Of a stretch of 64,000 bases of DNA, positions 1 to 7,322 are shown piece after piece (positions within the stretch are counted from its first letter, which is position 1; every line of letters starts with the position of its first letter). The DNA is from Constrictibacter sp. MBR-5 (lineage in GTDB: Bacteria > Pseudomonadota > Alphaproteobacteria > JAJUGE01), in assembly GCF_040549485.1 (NCBI RefSeq), contig NZ_JBEPTK010000006.1:1-64000 (forward strand), read 5' to 3'. The position numbers and the translations under genes are program-made. Below the pieces are notes generated by a model. It worked only from the letters and a program-made list of their open reading frames with translations. It had not been told where the DNA came from and ran no database searches.

Positions 1-2
1 CA

Positions 3-140
3 GCCGCGCAGCGGGTGCGAGCGAGCGACGCGATGACCGATTTCGACGGTGCCGGCGGGCGCGGCGCAGCCGCGGCTGCCGAAGCCGTGGACGGTGCCAG
101 ATACGAAGGGCCGAACCGACTGGCGACAACCCGGTTTTGA
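3..140 (+). CDS. C-terminal end of an unknown Ala-rich protein, cut by the window start
   Basis: Frame 3 is open from the first bases to a TGA at 138-140. It reads as a plausible Ala/Gly/Arg-rich tail ending in TTRF. The other two forward frames give Arg/Cys-rich or interrupted reading typical of non-coding frames in GC-rich DNA. No domain can be recognised from about 45 residues. It would be the last gene before a repeat-bearing, AT-richer gap. Identification needs the sequence to the left of the window. Confidence 0.4.
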   Translation, partial: AAQRVRASDAMTDFDGAGGRGAAAAAEAVDGARYEGPNRLATTRF

Positions 141-192
141 GGCGGAACTGGCCCCGTCTTCGGGCCTTCGGCTGGAAGATTCTCAATGCTCG

Positions 193-211
193 TAGTATCC
201 GAAGGATACTA
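193..211. repeat. 8-bp perfect inverted repeat with 3-nt loop
   Basis: TAGTATCC (193-200) and GGATACTA (204-211) are exact reverse complements around the loop GAA. The right arm overlaps the first of two direct repeats that follow. It lies 53 bases after the stop of the leftmost partial gene. It could be an operator or a weak hairpin. There is no clean T tract to make it a classical terminator. Confidence 0.55.
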
Positions 212-276
212 TGGGTTTTGGGGTGCTTTTAGTCGTTGGCTATGAATGAGTAATTACTATGCCTTTTGGGGTGCTT
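207..276. repeat. Two 22-bp direct repeats, 48-bp period
   Basis: Copy 1 (207-228) and copy 2 (255-276) share TACTATG, then two differing bases (GG or CC), then TTTTGGGGTGCTT. That is 20 identical bases of 22. The start-to-start distance is 48 bp. No third copy is seen one period to either side. The layout resembles paired binding sites for a DNA-binding protein, either iteron-like or a regulatory pair, upstream of the first island gene at 439. Function is unknown. Confidence 0.7.
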
Positions 277-438
277 GCCGATAGTCCCGCATAGGGGTCT
301 CTTTGCCATAGCTAACGCCCGCACACGATAAAAGGCGCATCGCGCGGCAGATGATGAGCTTTTCCCGACTTTTTCTATTTCGAATCATACCGCGCGTTAT
401 TGTAAATATGAACATGCACCGCATTCAGGGCAAAGAAA

Positions 439-993
439 ATGATAGACCTCTCCGTGGCTGAGCGCGGAAAGCTCGTCGCACGTATTCACCGTCGATCGAT
501 CATCCGAGGACAGCACTTGATTTACCCACCATCGAACATCGTTCTTCAACGCGATAACATTCGGTACAAATTTCAAGCGCGCCGGGTCCTCTTTGAAGAC
601 CGCCACGGACCGCTCCCTGCTGGGTTCAATCTCCGTAAGATCTGCGACGAGCCGGATTGCGTTTCGTGCTGCCGGCCGATCGACGCAGACCGGCAGTGGG
701 TGAACCGGTGGGTGGAACGGTACCATCCGATCGATCACCGGACGAAACGCTGGCGGCCCCGCATGCTCGCCAGGTTCCAGCGCGAGTTTCGCGATCATCT
801 GATCGGTCAAATCCCCGATCGGCTCAGCCCCATCGACCGCATACGTACACTCCTGGCGATTGATGAGAAGGTCGAAAACTACTTCCGCGCGCCTAGCGGC
901 AACATCAACGAGGGTGAGGGAAAATCATACTTCCAAGGCCCGCAATCCCCGCCAGCTGAAGCCGACGAAGGCTCCGACCAGGCAGAACCATGA
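439..993 (+). CDS. Unknown Cys-rich protein with HNH-like layout
   Basis: A 184-residue protein of unknown function. Its middle part (about residues 50-95) has the sequence pattern seen in small phage HNH endonucleases: an Arg/Lys-rich strand, 'GPLPAGFNL', then Cys69, Cys74, Cys77 and Cys78 and a downstream basic, His-containing stretch. In true HNH proteins the turn usually carries a catalytic His before the first Cys. Here that position is Arg/Lys, so it may be inactive or unrelated. The C-terminal 40 residues are low-complexity and acidic. The start ATG has only a weak upstream AGGG. The stop overlaps the next gene's start (990), suggesting translational coupling. It lies in the lower-GC island, consistent with phage or plasmid origin. 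Confidence 0.55.
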   Translation: MIDLSVAERGKLVARIHRRSIIRGQHLIYPPSNIVLQRDNIRYKFQARRVLFEDRHGPLPAGFNLRKICDEPDCVSCCRPIDADRQWVNRWVERYHPIDHRTKRWRPRMLARFQREFRDHLIGQIPDRLSPIDRIRTLLAIDEKVENYFRAPSGNINEGEGKSYFQGPQSPPAEADEGSDQAEP

Positions 994-1262
994 TGATCCG
1001 GATCACGATTGCCGATCGCGTCGTCGTCACGCCGGCGAATATCTCCCTCGCCGCTTCCCGGCTTATCGCGCGAGCAATCGCGGCTGACTGCGATCCCGAC
1101 CTCACCAGCCCCTTGGAGGTGGTGAGACAAGCGTGGACGGACGTCTATGGCTGCGCGCCGATCGAAGTCAGTCTGGAAGCGGCGACGTTCGGTGTCCACA
1201 ACAAGGCGGAGGCGCTGATATTCCTGCTCCGGCACGGAAGCATGATCGAGCCACCGCGGTAG
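990..1262 (+). CDS. Small unknown island protein (90 aa), shares a C-terminal motif with the gene at 2337
   Basis: A 90-residue protein whose start (ATGATG) overlaps the stop of the upstream gene by 4 bases. It begins MMIRITI and ends with a segment of the form F-x6-A-x-A-x2-F-x-LRHG. The same pattern is found near the end of the 97-residue product encoded at 2337-2630, which also opens with a short hydrophobic MIIITI strand. Short phage proteins often end with such a '...A..F.LRxG' strand-helix. No catalytic motif is visible. Function is unknown, but two related genes in one island argue that it is a real coding sequence. Confidence 0.5.
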   Translation: MMIRITIADRVVVTPANISLAASRLIARAIAADCDPDLTSPLEVVRQAWTDVYGCAPIEVSLEAATFGVHNKAEALIFLLRHGSMIEPPR

Positions 1263-1763
1263 GCATTCGCCTGGCCGGATGGATGTTCTGCCCCGGTTGC
1301 CCCAACGATCGCCGGACGCGCGCGGTGAGTTCCGACCCCGCAGACTTGGCGTGTCCGTCCACCCCGCTCGTCCACCATCGCAGTGGCTTCAAAAAGTTAA
1401 CCACGATCAACTTCTTCGAGAGTCGGTCCGCCACCTCTTCGAGGGCGTTGCGTCAACAAGACGGGTGTAGCGAGAGAAGGGTCCTTCCGGAATCCGCAAC
1501 TGGCTTCGCGCTCTCGATGTTCAGCGTCCAAGTGCGACGTTCGTGGTGAAGTCTGTCCGGATGGACTTCGGCGATCGACAAGGCTCTCCGCAGCGCCGGC
1601 TGCGAGGTGGAGATGTACTTTTTTCCAGCCTGCGGCCCTCCATTGTGCATCGGGTGATAGATGATCGGTGATGTACGCGGCGCCGTGACCCTAGATCTAC
1701 CATCCATTAACAGAGGTCTGACTGATTTCTCCGCATAAATATCCGAACAGCAGGAGAGCAACC
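1263..1763. other. 501-bp stretch with no supportable gene
   Basis: All six frames give short or Arg/Ser-rich reading. The best candidate is a 63-codon forward frame (1279-1470) with no ribosome binding site and no recognisable motif. The last 80 bases become AT-richer and probably hold the promoter of the small ribbon-helix-helix gene at 1764. Confidence 0.5.
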
Positions 1764-1940
1764 GTGAAGCGAGATGAAATTCTATCTGGTCGGCCGCGGC
1801 CCCGCACCAGCATAACTGTCGACCTCGGCAGTGACCTATACGAGCGGCTCCGGCAGATCGCTCGCCGTCACAATGATAATATGAGCAATGTCGCCTACGA
1901 CATGGTCGAACATGCCATCCGACGCGCGGAGGACAACTGA
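1764..1940 (+). CDS. Ribbon-helix-helix DNA-binding protein (58 aa)
   Basis: A GTG-started 58-codon gene. An AGGAGA Shine-Dalgarno sequence at about 1752-1757 sits 6 bases before the start, which decides the start. The product has an N-terminal basic arm, a strand 'RTSITVDL' (residues 14-21) and two helices ('SDLYERLRQIARRH' and 'SNVAYDMVEHAIRRA'). This is the layout of Arc/MetJ/CopG-type ribbon-helix-helix proteins. In that fold the strands of a dimer enter the DNA major groove. No toxin-like gene follows directly, so a lone antitoxin or a plasmid/phage regulator are both possible. The fold call is fairly sure from pattern; the role is not known. Confidence 0.65.
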   Translation: MKRDEILSGRPRPRTSITVDLGSDLYERLRQIARRHNDNMSNVAYDMVEHAIRRAEDN

Positions 1941-2336
1941 GTTCTGCGATGCACCGATCTTGGGCGTGCCGATGAGCACGTCTCCCGGGCGTCATGCGGC
2001 GGATGAAGAAGGCCGCCGTGCCGTTTCAACGATCGAGACCTGGACCGTCCTTCGGTTCCTCTGCATGCTTGGCTGAGCAAGTGAATAGGTCGAATGCAGC
2101 AAGACGTGGAGCAACCTGCATCGGCAGCGAGACCGATCCGTGCCAGGTCTGGTTACCGAGTGGACACCAAAGCCGCGAAGAGTGGCGGAAGTGATGATGA
2201 ACTGCCAAGTGGGGAACGTGGTCGTCACGACGTACCGATTTCGATGGTGGAATGAGTGACGGGTTCATCGATCTAGAATTTCGACAACCCGCGGCCCCAC
2301 TATTACCGTCTCTGGAGCACTTCCGGAGAACCGACG
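1941..2336. other. 396-bp stretch with no confident gene
   Basis: No long frame with coding character is present. A short forward frame starting at about 2251 (MSDGFIDLEF..., 48 codons) overlaps the start of the gene at 2337 and might be a leader peptide, but it lacks a good ribosome binding site. Confidence 0.4.
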
Positions 2337-2630
2337 ATGATCATAATTACCATCCCCTGCCCTACTGTTCTTCCAGCGTACAATCCTTATCCCGCTGATC
2401 GCTGGCGGTTATCGGCGTTTCAGCTCGCGGACTTTGCCGCGAGATCTAGACGCGATCAAATGACGGAGCGGTTCGGTGCCCGCTGCGTGAGGATCGAAGC
2501 GGGCCGCGCAAGTTTTCATTTCGACCGCGAAGCGGACGCTGTCCTGTTCCGCTTACGGCACGGCGGAGAGGTGAGAAAGTCCGGGGTCATTGCTCCGCGC
2601 GCCGGCGCCGAGCCACCAAGCGTGGATTGA
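2337..2630 (+). CDS. Small unknown island protein (97 aa)
   Basis: A 97-residue protein starting at ATG 2337, preceded by CGGAGAA about 8 bases upstream, a usable ribosome binding site. Its segment 'FHFDREADAVLFRLRHGGEV' aligns with 'FGVHNKAEALIFLLRHGSMI' of the 90-residue protein encoded at 990. The last 20 residues are a loose Ala/Pro tail. No known catalytic motif is seen. It appears to belong to the same small family as the earlier gene, which suggests duplication or repeated acquisition in the island. Function is unknown. Confidence 0.5.
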   Translation: MIIITIPCPTVLPAYNPYPADRWRLSAFQLADFAARSRRDQMTERFGARCVRIEAGRASFHFDREADAVLFRLRHGGEVRKSGVIAPRAGAEPPSVD

Positions 2631-3076
2631 GTCTATCCACCCGCTATGACACCGTCGTGATCGTGGGCGTCCTGATGCGACGCTTGGCGCAGAGCACTCC
2701 GCGATCCAGATGCTGATCAGGATCAGCTTGTCGGGCATCGACGCCGGTAGCCAATGGCGATGAGCAATACAATCCGCCCCCGCCCGCCCTCTGCTCCGAG
2801 GAAGCATTCTGCAGAGGCCGAGAACGGGTGTCGGTTGGATCGGCACTAGTGTCCCGACCATCCGCTCCATCCCTGCAACGCCTGGAGAACGTTCTGAACG
2901 AGTCTGGGGAAGAAGCCGGAAACGGCTGCCAACCTGGGGTGGCTGTAAATGCCATTTCTACACATAACGACCATAGCCGCGAACTTCGTGTCGTGCGGCG
3001 CGTTTCAAACGTTGTGAATGCGGCCGACCGCACTTACTAACCCGATCATCCCTACTGGCCCCATGGAGCAACGTGT
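2631..3076. other. 446-bp gap before the MucR gene; probable promoter region
   Basis: No frame longer than about 70 codons has coding character. The part from about 2940 to 3060 is AT-richer than its surroundings and probably holds the promoter of the MucR-type gene. MucR proteins are known to bind AT-rich DNA and often repress their own gene, so this is a likely autoregulatory region. No specific box could be assigned. Confidence 0.4.
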
Positions 3077-3571
3077 ATGTCCGATGCTAATTCGACGGAG
3101 AACAAGCTGACGGAAGCTAGGCTCGCAGAATTGACCGCGCAGGTCGTATCTGCGTTCGTGAGCAACAACTCGACACCGGCCGCTGAACTGTCGACGATCA
3201 TCAAGAGCGTCGCTGCATCGTTCACCCGTCAGCAGGAAGTGCCTGAGGCGGAAGAGATCCCCCCAGCGGTATCGATCAGGAAGTCGGTCGCTCCTGATCA
3301 TCTCGTCTGCCTCGTCTGCGGAAAGCAGCAGAAGACGCTGAAGCGGCACATCTCCACCTCTCACGGGATGACGCCGGCTGAGTATCGCAACACCTTCGGC
3401 CTGCGCAGCGACTACCCAATGGTCGCATCTGCTTATTCGACGGCACGTTCGGAGATGGCAAAGCGGATCGGCCTCGGACAAAAGGGTCGTAGCGGTCAGC
3501 CCACGAAAGCTCTTCCCGCACCCAAAGGCCGGCGTACGCGCAAGCCCAAGGAGCAGCAGGAAGCAGCATAA
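3077..3571 (+). CDS. mucR: MucR/Ros family zinc-finger transcriptional regulator
   Basis: A 164-residue protein of the Ros/MucR family, alphaproteobacterial regulators that bind AT-rich DNA and control exopolysaccharide, motility and virulence genes. The single prokaryotic zinc finger is C-X2-C-X9-H-X4-H: Cys78, Cys81, His91 and His96, in 'CLVCGKQQKTLKRH'. After it come the family hallmarks 'GMTPAEYR' and 'YPMVASAYS..RSEMAKRIGLG'. The N-terminal half is the usual oligomerisation region and the C-terminus is Lys/Arg-rich. A GGAG lies about 10 bases before the ATG. Being inside the integrated island, it is probably a horizontally acquired paralogue rather than the chromosomal MucR, and could silence or activate island genes. 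Family assignment is sure; targets are unknown. Confidence 0.9.
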   Translation: MSDANSTENKLTEARLAELTAQVVSAFVSNNSTPAAELSTIIKSVAASFTRQQEVPEAEEIPPAVSIRKSVAPDHLVCLVCGKQQKTLKRHISTSHGMTPAEYRNTFGLRSDYPMVASAYSTARSEMAKRIGLGQKGRSGQPTKALPAPKGRRTRKPKEQQEAA

Positions 3572-3585
3572 CGCACGCCGTGGAG

Positions 3586-3612
3586 GGGAGCCGCGTCGAC
3601 GATGCGGCTCCC
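3586..3612 (+). terminator. Hairpin 14 bases after mucR, possible terminator
   Basis: GGGAGCCGC (3586-3594) and GCGGCTCCC (3604-3612) form a perfect 9-bp stem with a 9-nt loop just after the mucR stop codon. No run of T follows, so it would be a weak intrinsic terminator or an RNA-stabilising 3' hairpin. Confidence 0.5.
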
Positions 3613-4144
3613 TCTGCCCCTCGCACGGAAGCGAGGCGCGGATGTAGGGGTTGTGCCTTCCTGGGGCGACGATTCTCATGCCGCCCGGAGGCGGCTCTGC
3701 GCCCAGACCTTGGCGAGCCATTTCCGCTCCGATCGCAGCCTCCGCCGCATGCATGAACTGCGCGGACAATATGCCGGGGATCGGCGGACAGGACCTCCCT
3801 CGAGACAACGATCGGGATGTTGACTGCGATCAACATCCCGATCCCCCCTTTGATCGCCAAGAGCGTCATCGCCGGCGGCGGCAAGCGATCAGCCGCTCCC
3901 GCAAAGTTTCCTGGAAACATCCAAGGTGCGTCTAGAGCCCGCCGGGCAACCCGACATTGCGCGTCGGTGACTGTGCTCACTCCGGATACGACGCCGGCAG
4001 CCCACATTCTGCCGCGTTGAGTGCTCGTCCAGCCATAGCTCTCCGCTATCGGCCTCGGACAGAACGACAAACTGGTGTTCCGTGGACAGACTCGCCGTCC
4101 AACCGGCACATGCCGAGAGTGTCGCGAGCCGTTCGGACATCGCT
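3613..4144. other. About 530-bp gap between mucR and the first MFS gene
   Basis: No frame has convincing coding character. A minus-strand stretch near 3640-3790 reads like a short natural protein segment (helix-like, then 'EPPPGGMRIVAP') but is broken on both sides. It might be a gene remnant; this is only a suspicion. The gap also holds the perfect 14-bp inverted repeat at 3810-3843 and presumably the promoter of the MFS gene. Confidence 0.35.
3810..3843. repeat. Perfect 14-bp inverted repeat, 6-nt loop
   Basis: GATCGGGATGTTGA (3810-3823) and TCAACATCCCGATC (3830-3843) are exact reverse complements around CTGCGA. Neither side has a T tract, so it is not a classical terminator. It lies in a gene-free gap about 300 bases before the first MFS gene. 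It could be an operator, a mobile-element end or a recombination site. Confidence 0.75.
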
Positions 4145-5455
4145 ATGGGCCTGCGGCCTGCATGCGATGCCGGTCTCGTGACGCACGGCGCCCGGTTTGC
4201 CGTCGCCGGCTTCCTCACCCTCGCTGCGGGATATCATCTATCCTACCTCTACAAGTGCAGCGGCGCTCTGCTCGGCGACCACCTCCGGCTTGCTTTCACC
4301 TTATCGCCAGAGCAGTTGGGCCTCATCGGCGCAGTTCATTTCCTTCTCTTTGCGCTCGTGCAGATCCCCGCCGGCGTACTGCTCGACCGCTACGGGGCCG
4401 GCCACATCCAGAGCGCTCTTCTGGTGATCGCCGGAATCGGCAGCGCCCTCTGCGCGTCAAGCGACAACTGGATCATGCTCCTGACGGGGCGCGCCCTTAT
4501 CGGCGTCGGTGTCTCCGGGGCTCTGCTCGCGGGCCTAAGGTGGATAGCGCAATGCTGCCCTCCTAACCGCCTAGCCCTCGCAAACGGCGTCCTGGTGGCG
4601 CTGGGCACGATGGGGGCGGTCAGCGCCACGGTCCCGCTGGAATGGGTTCTCGATGCCGTCGGTTGGCGCGGCGTGTTCGGCGGCTTGGCTCTCGTGGCAT
4701 TGCTGCTCGCGATCTGCGTCCACACGACAATCGAGGATCGGCCGCCTTCGAACAGTCGGCGGATGCCGACAGCAAATCTGAAGGCCGTACTCTGCGACCG
4801 AACATTCCTGCGCGTCGCGCCACTTTCCGCCAGTTGTCTCGGGACGGCCTGGGCCTTTCAGAGCCTCTGGGCGGCACCCTGGCTGGCCGATGTCGAGAAG
4901 ATGCCACGTGACCTGGTGGTGGGTCACATGCTCATCATGGCCTGTGGGCTCGTCTGCGGCGCCCTTTTCCTCGGATTGGCGGCGCACCGCTTGCGCAGTG
5001 TGGGCGTCAGGACGATCGACGTGCTCGCCGGTGCTGCGCTCCTGTTCGTGATGCTTGAGGGGTCGATCCTCTTCCGCGTTGCTCCCCCGACCTACGTCAC
5101 CTGGGGCGCGATCGGCGCCTTCGGGAGCATCTCCGTCCTGAGTTTCACGGTGATGTCAGAGCGCTTTTGCCTGAACGGGCTCGGATCTGCGAATGCGCTG
5201 CTTAACCTGATGCACATGCTGACGGCGTTCGGGATGCAGTGGGTCATGGGTGCCATCGTCGGGCAGTGGCAACCAGACGTCGGTGGCCATTATCCCGCGC
5301 CCGCATACCTGGCAGCCCTCTCGATAGCGCTGACGGTGCAACTGGTGGCATTTGCCTGGTTCGCATTCCTGCCGGCGGTGTGGCGCACTCGAGACGATCA
5401 ACGAGCCCCGCAGCCGGCGATTTCTCCGGGCCAACCCTGCGCTGGCGCAAGCTGA
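4145..5455 (+). CDS. Major facilitator superfamily transporter
   Basis: A 436-residue inner-membrane protein with about 12 hydrophobic segments, the usual MFS length. The loop between segments 2 and 3 carries the MFS signature in the form 'GVLLDRYGAGHIQ' (GxLxDRxG). A further conserved pattern, 'GRALIGVGVSGALLAGLRWI', lies in segment 4. The frame is open from a GTG at 4082, but the ATG at 4145 puts the start close to the first membrane segment and is preferred; neither has a good ribosome binding site. The substrate cannot be told. A second MFS gene follows 59 bases later in the same direction, so the two may be co-transcribed. It is island cargo. Confidence 0.85.
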   Translation: MGLRPACDAGLVTHGARFAVAGFLTLAAGYHLSYLYKCSGALLGDHLRLAFTLSPEQLGLIGAVHFLLFALVQIPAGVLLDRYGAGHIQSALLVIAGIGSALCASSDNWIMLLTGRALIGVGVSGALLAGLRWIAQCCPPNRLALANGVLVALGTMGAVSATVPLEWVLDAVGWRGVFGGLALVALLLAICVHTTIEDRPPSNSRRMPTANLKAVLCDRTFLRVAPLSASCLGTAWAFQSLWAAPWLADVEKMPRDLVVGHMLIMACGLVCGALFLGLAAHRLRSVGVRTIDVLAGAALLFVMLEGSILFRVAPPTYVTWGAIGAFGSISVLSFTVMSERFCLNGLGSANALLNLMHMLTAFGMQWVMGAIVGQWQPDVGGHYPAPAYLAALSIALTVQLVAFAWFAFLPAVWRTRDDQRAPQPAISPGQPCAGAS

Positions 5456-5514
5456 CCCGCGCTGCCTCCGAAAGGGCTAGTGTCGCTCCTTGAGTTCCTC
5501 TGGCGGAGCGGTTG

Positions 5515-6771
5515 ATGACGAGATTGTCTGGCCGACGGTTGACCGCACTGGTCTGCATCGCGCAAGTGCTGACGATGCTGGGCTTCTCGACCTATCCGGT
5601 CCTCCTAGGGCCGCTGCGCGACGCCTGGGCGCTCACCAACACCGAAGCCGGCTGGATCGGCGGCAGCTTTTTTGCCGGCTATACCGTCGCCGTCCCGGTG
5701 CTGGTCACGCTGACCGACAAGATAGATCCGCGCCGGATCTGGCTGGTCGGTGCCCTGCTCGCGATCCTCGGGAACGCGGGTTTCGCGGTCTTTGCCGACG
5801 GGTTGGGGAGCGCGCTGTTCCTGCAGGCGCTGGCTGGTGCCGGTCTCGCCGGCACCTACATGCCCGGCCTCCGCCTTCTGGCCGACCGCTTGTCGGGAAG
5901 CGCCCAGTCGCGCGCCGTCAGCTTCTATACCGCCAGCTTTGGTATCGGCACGGCTTCGTCCTACCTCCTGGCGGACTGGATCGTCGGCGACTTCGCGTGG
6001 CGGCTCGCCTTCGCCGTCCCGGCCGCCGCCACTGCGATGGCGATCGTGCTGATCCTTTTGTTCGTTTCCGGGAGCAAGCCCGCCGGGAAGGAAGGTGCAC
6101 CGGCGGGGCTGCTCGACCTGCGGCCAGTCCTGCGTAATCGGAACTCGATGGCCTATTCGCTTGCCTACTTCGCACACAGTTTCGAGTTGTACACGATCCG
6201 CGCCTGGATCATCGCATTCCTGACTTTCTCCGGTGGCGGCATTGTCGAGGGTCTTTTCGGCCCGGCCAAGGTGGCGTTCGCGATGGCGGTGGTCGGGATT
6301 GTCGCCATCCTCCTCGGCGGCGAATGCTCAATCCGGTTCGGTCGCAAGCGCACGGTGTCGGCGCTTATGTCGCTCTCGGCGATCACCGGCATTGTCCTCG
6401 GCCTTAGCCAGGAGTTCTATCCGCTGGTGGTCGCTGTTGCCCTCCTCTACGGCATGTTCCTCACGTCGGAGAGTGCCTCAGTCACCGCCGGCGCGCTCGG
6501 CAACGCCGACCCCCGATTTCGTGGCGCCACGATTGCCGTGCATTCGATGATCGGCTTCGCTGGTGGGATCTTCGGCCCGCCCGTGTTCGGAGCCGTTCTC
6601 GACATCGCCGGTGGTGCCGCATCACCCGAAGCATGGCTGACCGCCTTCGTTATCCTCGGTGGGATCACCTTGACGGGGCCGGCTTGGATTGTGCTTTTCC
6701 GCCCGAAGGAGTTGGCAGGTGACGGCAACCGCGAGCGACCGGTGCATGCGGGGCCGGGCGTTGAAGTATGA
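5515..6771 (+). CDS. Major facilitator superfamily transporter
   Basis: A 418-residue, 12-segment MFS protein. The family loop appears as 'LTDKIDPRRIWLVG', and segment 4 has 'LAGAGLAGTYMPGLRLLADRL', a pattern common in anion/organic-anion and nitrate/cyanate-type MFS members. The second half contains 'FGRKRTVSALMS', a second copy of the cytoplasmic loop. The ATG at 5515 is chosen with GGAGCGG upstream; a TTG one codon earlier is also in frame. It is only distantly like the preceding MFS protein, so this is not a fresh tandem duplication. Substrate and direction of transport are unknown. It is island cargo. Confidence 0.85.
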   Translation: MTRLSGRRLTALVCIAQVLTMLGFSTYPVLLGPLRDAWALTNTEAGWIGGSFFAGYTVAVPVLVTLTDKIDPRRIWLVGALLAILGNAGFAVFADGLGSALFLQALAGAGLAGTYMPGLRLLADRLSGSAQSRAVSFYTASFGIGTASSYLLADWIVGDFAWRLAFAVPAAATAMAIVLILLFVSGSKPAGKEGAPAGLLDLRPVLRNRNSMAYSLAYFAHSFELYTIRAWIIAFLTFSGGGIVEGLFGPAKVAFAMAVVGIVAILLGGECSIRFGRKRTVSALMSLSAITGIVLGLSQEFYPLVVAVALLYGMFLTSESASVTAGALGNADPRFRGATIAVHSMIGFAGGIFGPPVFGAVLDIAGGAASPEAWLTAFVILGGITLTGPAWIVLFRPKELAGDGNRERPVHAGPGVEV

Positions 6772-6950
6772 GTGCATCGTGGCTTGCCCGCCCCCCACCT
6801 GGAGACTCATCACACCGCTGAGCACGGTCTGTGACCGGCCCGGCCAAGCGTCGAGCAGGAGCGCGCTATACATGGGATGTTGGTGAGTATGACCATCTAC
6901 ACGGGGGTCGCGGCGATCCCCATCTTCTTGGGCTGACAGCGCTGCAGGTA

Positions 6951-7298
6951 ATGATTGGAAGACACACGCCGACTATCACATTCGTCCAGGCTGACGGGGC
7001 CAGCCGGCAGATCGTCGCATCGGTCGGAATGTCCCTGATGGAGGTCGCGTTGCGCGCCTCGATCCCAGGCATCGATGCCAAGTGTCGTGGCCATTGCGCC
7101 TGCGTCACGTGTCACGTCCATGTCGATCCTGCTTGGCGCGCGGTTCTCGAGTCGCCAACCGCGATGGAGGAAGACATGCTGGATTTCGCCTTCGCCGTCG
7201 ACGCACGGTCCCGGCTATCCTGCCAGGTGCGGATCAATGATCTCTGCGACGGCCTAAGAGTTGAGGTACCGATGGCGCAGCGGACCCTGGGCCTTTAG
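6951..7298 (+). CDS. [2Fe-2S] ferredoxin, adrenodoxin type
   Basis: A 115-residue ferredoxin. The cluster ligands fit C-X5-C-X2-C...C: Cys45, Cys51, Cys54 ('CRGHCACVTCHVHV') and Cys91 ('SRLSCQVRI'). This spacing and the 'CHVHV...W' context belong to the adrenodoxin/putidaredoxin/rhodocoxin group, which deliver electrons to cytochromes P450 or other oxygenases. The frame is open 40 codons further upstream, but the ATG at 6951 gives the normal family length and start ('MIGRHTPTITFVQADG'). No P450, oxygenase or ferredoxin reductase is seen nearby, so its partner must be elsewhere. An extra Cys49 lies within the loop. Confidence 0.88.
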   Translation: MIGRHTPTITFVQADGASRQIVASVGMSLMEVALRASIPGIDAKCRGHCACVTCHVHVDPAWRAVLESPTAMEEDMLDFAFAVDARSRLSCQVRINDLCDGLRVEVPMAQRTLGL

Positions 7299-7322
7299 CG
7301 GGTCGAGAAACCTCCGGAACCG

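Noticed and set aside
1279-1470. 63-codon forward frame in the gene-poor island part
   Set aside because: No ribosome binding site, no motif and Arg/Pro-rich composition; not enough to call a gene.
3810-3843. Intrinsic terminator reading of the 14-bp inverted repeat
   Set aside because: No T tract follows the stem on either strand, and it is over 230 bases from the nearest stop codon.
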